From Clostridia bacterium (GTDB taxonomy: Bacteria; Bacillota; Clostridia; Oscillospirales; CAG-272), in assembly GCA_017416185.1 (NCBI GenBank), contig JAFQDF010000003.1:1-64000 (forward strand): DNA of 64,000 nt. The letters are read 5' to 3'. Numbering within the stretch: the first letter of the stretch is position 1; each line of letters opens with the position of its first letter. Positions 1 to 7,729 of the stretch are shown here, one piece after another. A model generated the notes under the pieces. The model saw only the letters and a list, made by a program, of their open reading frames with translations, was not told where the DNA came from and did not search any database. A program made the translations under genes and the position numbers.

Positions 1-285
1 TATTTCAAAGGGAGTTAAGGGCTTGGGTCCCTTCAAGAAATTAAGCATCTCTATTCCCGTCGGCTTGTCTGCCGCATAAGCACAGAGTGCGCATACGGTC
101 AGCGCTGCCGTCTTAAAGGGAGAATCAAGAGTTGCCTCGGGAAGCCTCTGCAGCTGCTCCACGCTTTCGGGAAGTGCTGTAAAGGTAAAGGTCTCGCTCT
201 TGTTTCCGATGTTACTGATACCCTGCTTTATGGCATTGCCCGCCGCCCGGGTCGCAACATTCTTAAGCTTATCAAAAATACCCAT
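1..285 (-). CDS. Uncharacterised cytoplasmic protein, 3' end outside window
   Basis: A 95-codon open frame begins at ATG 285 behind an AAGGAGA ribosome binding site and runs off the left edge, so the C-terminus is missing. The protein begins MGIFDKLKNVATRAAGNAI and continues into a conserved-looking stretch (ALPESVEQLQRLPEATLD, then KTAALTVCALCAYAADKP). I recall this layout from a domain-of-unknown-function family in Clostridia (possibly DUF6935), but I am not certain of the name. No signal peptide or membrane segment is visible. It lies 12 bases after the TPM-domain gene in the same minus-strand run, so it is probably the distal member of that envelope-stress-like operon. No function is proposed. 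Confidence 0.75.
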   Translation of the reverse strand, partial: MGIFDKLKNVATRAAGNAIKQGISNIGNKSETFTFTALPESVEQLQRLPEATLDSPFKTAALTVCALCAYAADKPTGIEMLNFLKGPKPLTPFEI

Positions 286-297
286 AATAATTCTCCT

Positions 298-1455
298 TTA
301 GAACGAGCCGCCCTTGCCGCTGTGACTTCTGCCCGAGGAAGAAGTGTGCGAGCCGTTGGACGAGTCGCTGTCGTTGGATTTTTCTGTATACGTAACCTGT
401 CTGTACAGGAACATATCTCTTGCATTATATACGTTAAGACTGCCGGGAACTGCATAGTTCTGTGCAAGGTTGTTTGCTCTGACAGTCTTGAGCTTGCCCT
501 TCATAACACCTGTAGCAATAAATGCAACGATAAATCCGATCACAACCGATATTACAAGGCTCATACCCGGTTTGAAGGGCTCCTTGTATGCTTCACCGTT
601 ACGGGCAGCAGAAACTGCGTTGTCACAACGGTCTGCAAAGCTGTTAAAGCAGGTAGCATAGCTTTCATTCTGGAGATATCCGACTATTTCCTCACAGATA
701 TAGTCAAGGCTTACAAGATCGCTGTTACAGATGCCGCTGCCGGAAACGTGCCATTTACGGGGATCCATAGAAACAAGCATAAGTATACCGTCACGCTGAC
801 CGCCCTGACCGTAGCCGTTGTAATCAAAGTAATCGTCTGCATAAGCCTGAGCTTCAGTATCTATAGACACCTCGGTGAGTACGATAACGTCACACTCAAG
901 GCGGGTGCTGATCTCGGTAAGTTTATCTGCAAGAGCTGTTTCTTCCGTATCTGTAAGAAGATCAGCATTGTCAATAACGTAAGGAAGATCGCCTGTAACG
1001 TCCTCAAGATCAACAAGCAGAGTATCAAAGGCGTCGAGTAAAGCCTCTGTACCTGCCGCGTAAGTATCCTCTGCAAGAAACGCATCATCGACAATGGTGT
1101 AAGCAGCTTCATCCATCACACGGGCACATCTTCCCACCGCATTGGTGTAGAAGGAGTTGGTCTCGGTACTGATGATCACCATTATACCGTCGTCACTGTA
1201 GCCGTTGTCGGTATAAAACTTTTCGAGGTATTCGGCTGTTGTCATTCCCTCGTTATCGGTAACGGTCAATACCAAAGCATCAATAGAATAGGTGTTGCAT
1301 ATATCATTGATCTTTGAAAGGATCGCTGTTTCATCATCGGCAGTAAACATATCCGCGTTGTCCACGATGGGAGATAAACTTTCATCGGCAGATACCGTAA
1401 GAAGCATAGTGCAGGACATAATGACCGTAAGTAAAACAATAATTATTTTCTTCAT
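298..1455 (-). CDS. Secreted/membrane protein with two TPM domains (YdjH/YgcG-like)
   Basis: A 385-residue protein with a signal peptide (residues 1-24, ending near VSA). Two tandem TPM domains follow, at about 28-155 and 158-285; both open with the family pattern of a proline-hydrophobic stretch and DNAD (PIVDNADMF, YVIDNADLL). One transmembrane helix lies near 305-325, and a Ser/Gly tail ends SGRSHSGKGGSF, as in many TPM proteins. TPM proteins are envelope proteins, and Bacillus YdjH sits with a zinc-ribbon protein and an SPFH protein; both partners are present here. The doubled TPM domain is less usual than a single copy. It is 12 bp downstream of the zinc-ribbon membrane protein, so co-transcription is likely. 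The biochemical function is unknown. Confidence 0.85.
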   Translation of the reverse strand: MKKIIIVLLTVIMSCTMLLTVSADESLSPIVDNADMFTADDETAILSKINDICNTYSIDALVLTVTDNEGMTTAEYLEKFYTDNGYSDDGIMVIISTETNSFYTNAVGRCARVMDEAAYTIVDDAFLAEDTYAAGTEALLDAFDTLLVDLEDVTGDLPYVIDNADLLTDTEETALADKLTEISTRLECDVIVLTEVSIDTEAQAYADDYFDYNGYGQGGQRDGILMLVSMDPRKWHVSGSGICNSDLVSLDYICEEIVGYLQNESYATCFNSFADRCDNAVSAARNGEAYKEPFKPGMSLVISVVIGFIVAFIATGVMKGKLKTVRANNLAQNYAVPGSLNVYNARDMFLYRQVTYTEKSNDSDSSNGSHTSSSGRSHSGKGGSF

Positions 1456-1467
1456 ATCAATACCTCC

Positions 1468-2553
1468 TTACGCCCACCACATAAGCCACGACAATGCAAA
1501 GCAAGCGGCAGAAGCAATGGCTGCAATACTCCAGAGCCATTTTTTGTAGATGCCCTTATCCATAGGCAGATCGCCTACGAACTTACCTGTCTGACCGTTC
1601 ATGGCAAAGGTATATTTCTTGCCCTTCCAGTTGGTGTTGAGTATCCACACCGGCAGCAGAGCGTACTTCGCATAGCCGTCATAGAAGCTTACCGAAGAAT
1701 ACTCGGGCTGTACACTGGTATAACCGTGAACGGTAGCCTCAAGTGCAAGCTCTGCGCTGTTCTTGATCCTCTGATTTGCACGGTTGATGCTTTCTTCTGC
1801 GGAAACGTCATATTTATCCGCAAGATAGCCTGCAAGATATGCAGTCTGGAAGTCAACTGCCTCGTTCATATTGAAGGGCTCGATGGATTCCATCATATCG
1901 TCAGCCATCTTGGTGGACCCGTCAACAGGCACGTTGGCAAACGCTACGTTACCCGAACGGTTTACTGCAAAGTACGAGGTCTCGGTGTAGTTATATCTGC
2001 TGTCGCTCCAGGTACGGGTTTTGGTCGCCTTAAAACGTACGTGGGCGTCAGCGGTCGCATCAAAGAGCCAGAAGGGTACGTAAACGCCCTTTATCTCGTC
2101 GATATGATTCTGATCCTTGAACACCTTGGGAAGAAGTCTCTTGCCCTCGTAGTGTTTTTTGAGAGCAGCCTTAGCCGCTGCCTTATCAAACTTAAAGGGG
2201 ATAACAAGGTCGGGTTTGAGATCCCCCGCAAACTGACCCTTGAAAACAACGGGGTTGTCACAGTAGGGACATGAGGTAGCCGCAGAGTTTTCGTCACAAA
2301 CTATCTCACCGCCGCAGGAGTTACAAACGTAAACTCGCAGACCTTCCTCTTCACCGGGCTGCCAGCTCTCACCGACATTGGTATTCCAGTTCATATTGTC
2401 CGCCTGCTGACTGTTCAGATCGTTATCATAGGCAGCAAGTGCCTCCATCTCAAATTCACAGTCACAGTAGGGACATTTCATCTTCTGTATGCTTGAGTCG
2501 AAGCCTATGGCTCCGCCGCAGCATGGACATTTATATTCTTGCGTAACAGACAT
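1468..2553 (-). CDS. Zinc-ribbon membrane protein (YdjG/TFIIB-type zinc ribbon)
   Basis: ATG 2553 is preferred over an in-frame ATG 33 bases upstream because AGGAGA sits correctly before it; this gives 361 residues starting MSVTQEYKCPCC. Two four-cysteine zinc ribbons follow each other: CPCC..CPYC (about 8-31) and CNSC..CPYC (about 57-78). A long central domain then contains repeated aromatic/WxxD-like segments, and the protein ends in a transmembrane helix (about 340-358) with almost no residues after it. This layout matches the YdjG-type proteins often annotated, misleadingly, as primosomal or DNA helicase-like. It stands between a lipoprotein gene (13-base gap) and the TPM gene, supporting a role in a membrane-associated complex. 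No enzymatic motif is visible. Confidence 0.8.
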   Translation of the reverse strand: MSVTQEYKCPCCGGAIGFDSSIQKMKCPYCDCEFEMEALAAYDNDLNSQQADNMNWNTNVGESWQPGEEEGLRVYVCNSCGGEIVCDENSAATSCPYCDNPVVFKGQFAGDLKPDLVIPFKFDKAAAKAALKKHYEGKRLLPKVFKDQNHIDEIKGVYVPFWLFDATADAHVRFKATKTRTWSDSRYNYTETSYFAVNRSGNVAFANVPVDGSTKMADDMMESIEPFNMNEAVDFQTAYLAGYLADKYDVSAEESINRANQRIKNSAELALEATVHGYTSVQPEYSSVSFYDGYAKYALLPVWILNTNWKGKKYTFAMNGQTGKFVGDLPMDKGIYKKWLWSIAAIASAACFALSWLMWWA

Positions 2554-2566
2554 TTCAAATATCTCC

Positions 2567-3637
2567 TTATCCGTAAGTGCGTTCAAGCACTCTTGAAAGT
2601 TTTTCGTAGTCGTGGATGTCGTCGTTGAGAAAATCCTGAGAGAAAAAAATGAGATTATGCTCAGAGGTTATAAGAACAGGGTAGGTTCTTATACCTTCAA
2701 AGCTTCCGAAATCTATCTCCATCACGGTCAGACCGTCAACAACCTTAAGAGTCCAGAGGGCTGTATAGCTATGATTCTCCTCGTCAACTCCGTCATTCCA
2801 TATGACGTGTACGTTATCCGCAAAGATATCGAGATAATATGCCTTCTCGGTACCGTCAATACAGTAATCGGTAGCCTCCCAGGAGGTATCCACGAGATCA
2901 AGTGCCTCGGGCACCTTCCAGAAGCCTGCTTCGTTGAGATAATACTCATATTCGTTCTCGATGAGCTCAGCGTAGGGAGTGAAGTCCTTCGTAACGTCTA
3001 CACCGTCAAGGTCGTAGGCACCATCAAGGTAGAAATCGTCGTTAAGCTGAGGATACCAAAGAACGAAGCTGCCGTCGGCTTTGGTAACGGTCACCTCAAC
3101 GTCGGGGCTATATCCGTCCTTGTTACAGAACAAAAGTATAGGCTCGCCCGGTTTTCCCTTGTAAAGCACTTCTATATCGTTACCGTCGAACTCAATAGAG
3201 CTTACATCAAGAGTAATATCCTCGGTTGCGGGAACTATACAGTAAAGCTCACCGAAGTGATCTCCTACTATATTTTCCTCGGGGATAGCAGTCATAAAGG
3301 GCAGATCCTCACAGAGGTCAGGAACTTTTCCCTTCATCCACGGAATAGGATCTACATCATCCATAGTGTCGGTATTTCCGATGTAAGCAGCCGCAAAAAG
3401 CTCGGTGGTTTCCACCATAGACTGACGGAAACTGTTGAGAGAAACAGAAGGATCCTCTCCAGGATCAACCACAGGCTCATCGGTAGTGTCGTCGGTGGTA
3501 TCCTTTGTGGTAACCTCCTCGGTCTCGGCCGTTTCGGGCTCGTTTGTTTCGACAGTATCGTTGGTCTTACCCTTGTCACACCCTATAAGGGTGAGACAAA
3601 GGATAAAACATACAACCGTCAATAATACTCTTTTCAT
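2567..3637 (-). CDS. Lipoprotein of unknown function
   Basis: I chose ATG 3637 (MKRVLLTVVC) because it starts a typical lipoprotein signal with lipobox LIGC, cysteine at about residue 20; an upstream in-frame start would bury this signal behind 34 implausible residues. The mature part opens with a Thr/Glu/Asp-rich linker (about 21-60), typical of surface lipoproteins that need a spacer from the membrane, followed by an acidic, aromatic-rich domain of about 290 residues with no motif I recognise. It starts 7 bases after the DUF4428 gene ends and closes just before the YdjG-like gene, so it belongs to the same operon. It is probably attached to the outer face of the membrane. Confidence 0.75.
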   Translation of the reverse strand: MKRVLLTVVCFILCLTLIGCDKGKTNDTVETNEPETAETEEVTTKDTTDDTTDEPVVDPGEDPSVSLNSFRQSMVETTELFAAAYIGNTDTMDDVDPIPWMKGKVPDLCEDLPFMTAIPEENIVGDHFGELYCIVPATEDITLDVSSIEFDGNDIEVLYKGKPGEPILLFCNKDGYSPDVEVTVTKADGSFVLWYPQLNDDFYLDGAYDLDGVDVTKDFTPYAELIENEYEYYLNEAGFWKVPEALDLVDTSWEATDYCIDGTEKAYYLDIFADNVHVIWNDGVDEENHSYTALWTLKVVDGLTVMEIDFGSFEGIRTYPVLITSEHNLIFFSQDFLNDDIHDYEKLSRVLERTYG

Positions 3638-3644
3638 ATTTGTC

Positions 3645-4766
3645 TTAATTCTCGTCTTCCCAGTTGATGGGGTCGCCGCAGTTAGGACAGAACTTCGGTA
3701 CAGGCTGACCGGGCTCGGGTCTCCAGCTGCACTTATCACATTCTATCTCGTCCCAGTTGTACTGCTGAGGCTTCTTCTGACCGCAGTTCTGACAGAAGGC
3801 TGCTGTGTTCTGTGCACCGCAGCTGCACATCCATACGTTGTTACCCTGAGGCTGGTTCATACCCATAGGCTGACCCATACCCTGATTCATCATAGGCTGC
3901 TGACCCATATTGGGGTTATAGCCCTGATCGTAGGAGGTATATGCGCCGTTATTGTTGAAGTTAGGGTTGTTCTGCATACCCATATTCATACCGCCCATAA
4001 CTACGCCGCCCATACCCATATTAGACTGGTTGTTATACATAGGCTGACCCATACCCTGCTGGTTGTTATACATAGGCTGCTGACCGTAGCCCTGCTGAGG
4101 CTGGCCGTAACCCATCTGCTGGCCCATACCCTGATTCATCATGGGCTGACCAAATCCGCCCTGAGGTATACCTCTGCCCATAAGAACAGAGGAAAGCTCG
4201 TTCATCTGCATCATAAGATCGTTGTAAACGGGGCTGTAGGTGCTGTCGGGACGATGGCTGAAGTCGGAAAGCTCAAAGCTGATATCGTCAAACCAAGGAG
4301 AGTTTACGAGGATAACTACCTTGAATTCGTAGGAAAACTCGTATCTTCTGGGGTTGTAGCTTCTCTGCTGACCGTCGTTATCTCTGTAATATATCTCGCT
4401 CTTATGTTCCTTGATATCGGTATTTACACTTGTTACCTGTGAGAAGTCGATAACGTCGGGGTTGTCGTCCTTCCAGTTAGTGCCGCGTACAACAACAAAT
4501 TTCTGCTGGTTCATATCAACGTGAACTCTCATCCCCGTACCGTAGGACTTTGTGGGGCTGAACTGTGCAACTGCCGTCTTGTTCTGCTCACGGTAAGCAA
4601 GCTGTTGCTTGATCTGCTCAACGGTTGAGTGTCTTCTTTCGTCAAAGAAGGGTGAGAGCTTACGGGCGCAATCCTTACAGAGGTTACCGTCCTCCAACTT
4701 TCTGTTGCCTAAAAGGCCTATCTTTTCACCGCATACGTCGCAGTATTTTTTATCAAATAATCCCAT
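3645..4766 (-). CDS. DUF4428 and double zinc-ribbon protein with Met/Gln/Gly-rich linker
   Basis: A 373-residue cytoplasmic protein. The N-terminus is a DUF4428-type four-cysteine domain (CDVCGEKIGLLGNRKL, then CKDCARK), followed by a beta-rich domain to about residue 190. A low-complexity linker of about 110 residues (about 195-310) is built of repeated GMGQPM/YNNQ-type blocks rich in Met, Gln, Gly and Asn. The end carries two zinc ribbons, CSCG..CQNCG and CDKC..CPNCG, the second like the tails of the next two proteins. The linker recalls the flexible regions of self-associating membrane-stress proteins, but that is inference. ATG 4766 follows AAGGAGAATTACC. It lies in an operon with the SPFH and YdjG-like genes. 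Confidence 0.75.
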   Translation of the reverse strand: MGLFDKKYCDVCGEKIGLLGNRKLEDGNLCKDCARKLSPFFDERRHSTVEQIKQQLAYREQNKTAVAQFSPTKSYGTGMRVHVDMNQQKFVVVRGTNWKDDNPDVIDFSQVTSVNTDIKEHKSEIYYRDNDGQQRSYNPRRYEFSYEFKVVILVNSPWFDDISFELSDFSHRPDSTYSPVYNDLMMQMNELSSVLMGRGIPQGGFGQPMMNQGMGQQMGYGQPQQGYGQQPMYNNQQGMGQPMYNNQSNMGMGGVVMGGMNMGMQNNPNFNNNGAYTSYDQGYNPNMGQQPMMNQGMGQPMGMNQPQGNNVWMCSCGAQNTAAFCQNCGQKKPQQYNWDEIECDKCSWRPEPGQPVPKFCPNCGDPINWEDEN

Positions 4767-4777
4767 GGTAATTCTCC

Positions 4778-5392
4778 TTATTTAATATCGTTTTCGTCAA
4801 ATCTATCTCCGCACTCGGGGCAGAACTTGGGGGGATTGTGGGGGTCTGCAGGCTCCCAGCCACATTTATTACATCTGTAAAGAGGTGTTCTTACAGGTCT
4901 TTTGCTTCCGCAGTCAGTGCAGAAATTACCGCTATTGACCGTTCCGCAAATGCACTTCCAACCTGTCGGCACAGGCTTTGGCACAGAATGGACCGACTTA
5001 ATATCTGAAATCATTTTTTCTGTTTTCGGATCAAGCTGAACAAGTATATCGCTGACCCCGGTGAGTCTGACACCTGCCATACCTTCCCAATCGGAAAAGA
5101 AGGGGTCCTTCAATACTGAGTCCGTATGAGTTAATATCTTTTGCTTCAGCTCATCCGGTGAGCAGGCTTCTTTAAAAAGATTCGTATATGTTCTTTCAAC
5201 TGCCATTGAAGCTTCCTTTTTTAAAATATCAACGGGGAGCTGACCGCCGAACATAGAATCAAGCTTGCTCTGATCTGCAACTGTATAATTAAGAGTTGCA
5301 GTAAATTTGATTTCTGCAAACAGCTTTAAACCGTTCTGAACCAAATTGGCGTAAAAACTGCTGTCAAATTGAAGTCCTGCAAAAGACTCCAT
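4778..5392 (-). CDS. Zinc-ribbon protein sharing its C-terminal tail with the SPFH protein
   Basis: A 204-residue protein. I take the start as ATG 5392 (MESFAGLQFDSSFYANLVQ), because sequence upstream in this frame is the reverse reading of the neighbouring gene's tail. Residues 1-140 form an uncharacterised domain with a mixed alpha/beta pattern. The last 60 residues contain CICG..CTDCG and a second ribbon, CNKCGWEP then FCPECGD, ending DENDIK. The same tail, nearly identical also at DNA level, ends the SPFH protein immediately upstream, so a tail duplication is likely. It lies 22 bases after that gene. The ribosome site is weak (GGCGGCGAT), suggesting translational coupling. Function unknown; probably a partner of the SPFH protein. 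Confidence 0.7.
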   Translation of the reverse strand: MESFAGLQFDSSFYANLVQNGLKLFAEIKFTATLNYTVADQSKLDSMFGGQLPVDILKKEASMAVERTYTNLFKEACSPDELKQKILTHTDSVLKDPFFSDWEGMAGVRLTGVSDILVQLDPKTEKMISDIKSVHSVPKPVPTGWKCICGTVNSGNFCTDCGSKRPVRTPLYRCNKCGWEPADPHNPPKFCPECGDRFDENDIK

Positions 5393-5414
5393 AATATCGC
5401 CGCCGTATAAACAA

Positions 5415-6755
5415 TTATTTAATATCATTTTCGTCAAAGGTATCTCCGCACTCGGGACAGAACTTAGGAGGATTGTGGGGATCCTCAGGCTCCCAGCCGC
5501 ACTTGTCACAGCGGTAAAGAGGTGCGCCCTCGGGCTTCTTAGCACCGCATTCCTGACAGAACTTGCCCTTGTTTACCGCACCGCAGCTACAGGTCCAGCC
5601 TGCTGCCTCTTCGGGCTTCTTTGCTCCGCACTCGGGGCAGAACTTGCCGGTAGCGGTAGCTCCGCAAGCACATTTCCAACCGCCCTGTGCAGGTGCGGGT
5701 GCTGCCGCAGGAGCCGCCTGTTGCTGAGCCATCTGCTGCTGACCCATATTATAAAAGCTCTGAGCTGCATTGAAGCCGCCGCCCATAGCGTTACCTGCCA
5801 TACCCATGCCCATAAAGCCTGTCATAGCGCCTGCCTCGTTACCTGCGGCAGTCTCCATAGCGTTGGCTGTAGCATCGGTCATACGGCCTGCCATCATAAA
5901 AGGATTCTGACCCATGGTAGCAGCATCCTCCATCTGATTGATCTTCTTCATATCCTCGGGTGTGAGGGTGATGGGGTTGATGGCTACACTTTCCACGCTG
6001 ATACCGCGTCTGTCAGACCATTCGATCTTGAGAGCCTCGTTAAGAGCCTGCTTAAGCTCGGTGGTATGACCGGGGATCTCTGCGGGATGAAGTGCGAGTG
6101 TGGAAAGCTGTGCAAACGCAGGCTGAAGAGCAGAGACGAACTCTGTCTTGAGCTGGTTATCCAGCTTATCTCTGGTATATTCGTCGCCTACGTTACCTGC
6201 CACCTTTGTATAGAGGAGCATAGGGTCTGTGATCCTGTAGGAGTAAACACCGTTACAGCGGATCTGTACCGTTCTTGACATACCTAACTCTTTGTTAACT
6301 ACCTTAAACATAAAAGGATTCGCAGTACCGAACTTATTATCCATTATCTCAAGGAGATTGAAATAATAAACTCTCTGATCCTTACCGGTATCTCCGCCGT
6401 AAGTGAAACGCTTACCGATAGCTTTGAAGGTCTCCTTGATGGAGTCGCCTAACTTGCCCGAGAAGATAGAGGGCTCTGTGGAGGTATCGTATGTATATTC
6501 ACCGGGTTCTGCACAGAATTCAACTACCTTACCCTGCTCAACGATCATCATACACTGACCGTCTGCAACAGCAATTCCCGAGCCGTTGGAAATGATATTT
6601 TCCTCTCCTCTGGTATTGGAGGAACGGCCTGAAGTTCTCTTCTGACCCTTACGGATAAGGGTATCCATATCCATTGCATCACAGTAGAAAAACTCCTTCC
6701 ACTGATCCGCCATTACGCCGCCTAAGGCGCCTAAGCCTGCTTTAATAAGTCCCAT
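5415..6755 (-). CDS. SPFH/Band-7 family protein with C-terminal zinc ribbons (YdjI-like)
   Basis: A 446-residue protein from ATG 6755, chosen because AAAGGAGTTTC precedes it. The N-terminal stretch GLIKAGLGALGGVMADQWKEF matches the start of the family often labelled virion core protein but best described as YdjI-like SPFH. The SPFH domain occupies about 30-270, with RGISVESVAI as a typical late segment. A Met/Ala/Gly/Gln-rich linker follows (about 280-350), then three zinc ribbons (CACG..CPECG, CSCG..CQECG, CDKCG..CPECG). SPFH proteins form membrane-associated oligomeric scaffolds; in Bacillus the equivalent gene is beside the TPM and zinc-ribbon genes, as here. Despite the family label, nothing phage-like surrounds it. 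It is the first gene of a tight run down to position 1. Confidence 0.88.
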   Translation of the reverse strand: MGLIKAGLGALGGVMADQWKEFFYCDAMDMDTLIRKGQKRTSGRSSNTRGEENIISNGSGIAVADGQCMMIVEQGKVVEFCAEPGEYTYDTSTEPSIFSGKLGDSIKETFKAIGKRFTYGGDTGKDQRVYYFNLLEIMDNKFGTANPFMFKVVNKELGMSRTVQIRCNGVYSYRITDPMLLYTKVAGNVGDEYTRDKLDNQLKTEFVSALQPAFAQLSTLALHPAEIPGHTTELKQALNEALKIEWSDRRGISVESVAINPITLTPEDMKKINQMEDAATMGQNPFMMAGRMTDATANAMETAAGNEAGAMTGFMGMGMAGNAMGGGFNAAQSFYNMGQQQMAQQQAAPAAAPAPAQGGWKCACGATATGKFCPECGAKKPEEAAGWTCSCGAVNKGKFCQECGAKKPEGAPLYRCDKCGWEPEDPHNPPKFCPECGDTFDENDIK

Positions 6756-6796
6756 AATGAAACTCCTTTCGTATATGTAGTATTTTTTCTTTAATT

Positions 6797-6856
6797 GGCA
6801 TATGAAGGCCGACCGATCCGATCGGCTTTCATATACCAAGGCGGTTACCCGCCAAG
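6797..6856 (-). promoter_or_regulatory. Two intergenic hairpins upstream of the SPFH gene
   Basis: A strong imperfect stem pairs 6800-6812 (ATATGAAGGCCGA) with 6822-6834 (TCGGCTTTCATAT), and a second small one pairs 6840-6844 (GGCGG) with 6849-6853 (CCGCC). Neither is followed by a clear U-run on the minus strand, so they look more like processing or attenuation elements between the DUF5067-type lipoprotein gene and the SPFH gene than a full terminator. No promoter was recognised with confidence. Confidence 0.5.
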
Positions 6857-6871
6857 ATATATATTGAATGA

Positions 6872-7393
6872 TTATGCTATTTCGATCGTCAGAGTATCAG
6901 CATACTCTTCATAGAGATCTGTTGCCGAAATAACCACAGGAGATACGGTATCCTTGAGAGTATATGTCTGGCAGACCTCAATGCTCTCACCGGGAGCAAT
7001 TTCATCGAGATCACCGTGATCAAGGGTATCATAGCTGTCTTCCGATACGAATACTACGCTGAATTCCAACTCCTCGCCGTTCTGGGTTACTTCGTCGTAA
7101 AATGTCCAGGAGAAGGAGCTTTCTTCGTCAGAATTGTTGGTGTAGTTATAGGTGATTGCGATTGCATCATTACCGTCAGAATCCTTAACTATTTCATAAC
7201 CGACAAGTTCGGCAACATGATCGCCGAGGCTCAGCTTATCGTCTTCAGTATCGGTCTTGGCACCGGATTCTTCTGTTTTTTCGGTTTCTTTTTCCTTCTT
7301 ATTCCCGTCTTCAGTACCGCCGCCGGAGCAAGCAGAGAAGACGAACAGCATCATAACCGCTAAAAGAAGTGCTAAAATTCTTGTAATTTTCAT
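6872..7393 (-). CDS. DUF5067-type lipoprotein
   Basis: A 173-residue lipoprotein with signal sequence and lipobox FSAC (cysteine about residue 22), then a Gly/Lys/Glu-rich linker (23-50). It continues into an immunoglobulin-like extracellular domain with the DUF5067 hallmarks: GYEIVKDSDGNDAIAITYNY near 67-87, a TNNSDEESSF segment and a late PGESIEVCQTYTL. Such domains are found in Firmicutes lipoproteins next to surface proteins; no ligand is known. It directly abuts the small membrane-protein gene upstream (stop at 7394), so the two are probably translated together. A larger lipoprotein with two similar domains lies one gene upstream, suggesting duplication within the cluster. Confidence 0.8.
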   Translation of the reverse strand: MKITRILALLLAVMMLFVFSACSGGGTEDGNKKEKETEKTEESGAKTDTEDDKLSLGDHVAELVGYEIVKDSDGNDAIAITYNYTNNSDEESSFSWTFYDEVTQNGEELEFSVVFVSEDSYDTLDHGDLDEIAPGESIEVCQTYTLKDTVSPVVISATDLYEEYADTLTIEIA

Positions 7394-7681
7394 TTAATTC
7401 TTCCTTTTATTAAAATTAGAGTTTTTATTGGAATAGGGATTCTTATTTTCCTTAGGCGGATCGGGTGTATCACCGCAATCCCTCGCCCAGCCTATTATCC
7501 ACATACCCGTTATCATACAGAGTATCCAGAACGCCATAGCCCCCACAAACCACCAGATAGAAAGACCTATCACAAAATGCAGTATGAGAAGCACAAGTGC
7601 CGGTATACCCCATTCAAGATTTAAGAGCATATTGAATAAAAGGGTCAAAAGGAAATTACCTGTACGTTTAGTTCTACGCAT
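7394..7681 (-). CDS. Small integral membrane protein
   Basis: A 95-residue protein with a basic N-terminus (MRRTKRTGNF), two or three hydrophobic segments (about 10-22, 25-42 and 45-66, rich in Trp, Leu and Ile) and a charged Asn/Lys-rich cytoplasmic-type tail ending NKRKN. I do not recognise a family. It abuts the DUF5067-type lipoprotein gene and is separated from the two-domain lipoprotein gene by a GC hairpin. Placement between two related lipoproteins suggests a membrane partner, but this is only context. Confidence 0.7.
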   Translation of the reverse strand: MRRTKRTGNFLLTLLFNMLLNLEWGIPALVLLILHFVIGLSIWWFVGAMAFWILCMITGMWIIGWARDCGDTPDPPKENKNPYSNKNSNFNKRKN

Positions 7682-7692
7682 AGTATCCTATC

Positions 7693-7716
7693 CGACGGGG
7701 CCACCCGACCCCGTCG
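7693..7716. promoter_or_regulatory. Perfect 8-bp GC-rich intercistronic hairpin
   Basis: CGACGGGG (7693-7700) pairs with CCCCGTCG (7709-7716) around an 8-base loop, between the lipoprotein gene (stop 7730) and the small membrane-protein gene (start 7681). On the transcribed minus strand no T-run follows, so it is more likely a stability or attenuation element than a terminator. Confidence 0.5.
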
Positions 7717-7729
7717 TTATCATTATAAT

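Noticed and set aside
3638..3739. N-terminal extension of the lipoprotein at 2567-3637
   Set aside because: It would bury a clear lipoprotein signal and is the reverse reading of the upstream gene's zinc-ribbon tail.
5415..6755. Phage virion core protein
   Set aside because: The family label exists for YdjI-like proteins, but the sequence is an SPFH scaffold in an envelope cluster with no phage genes.
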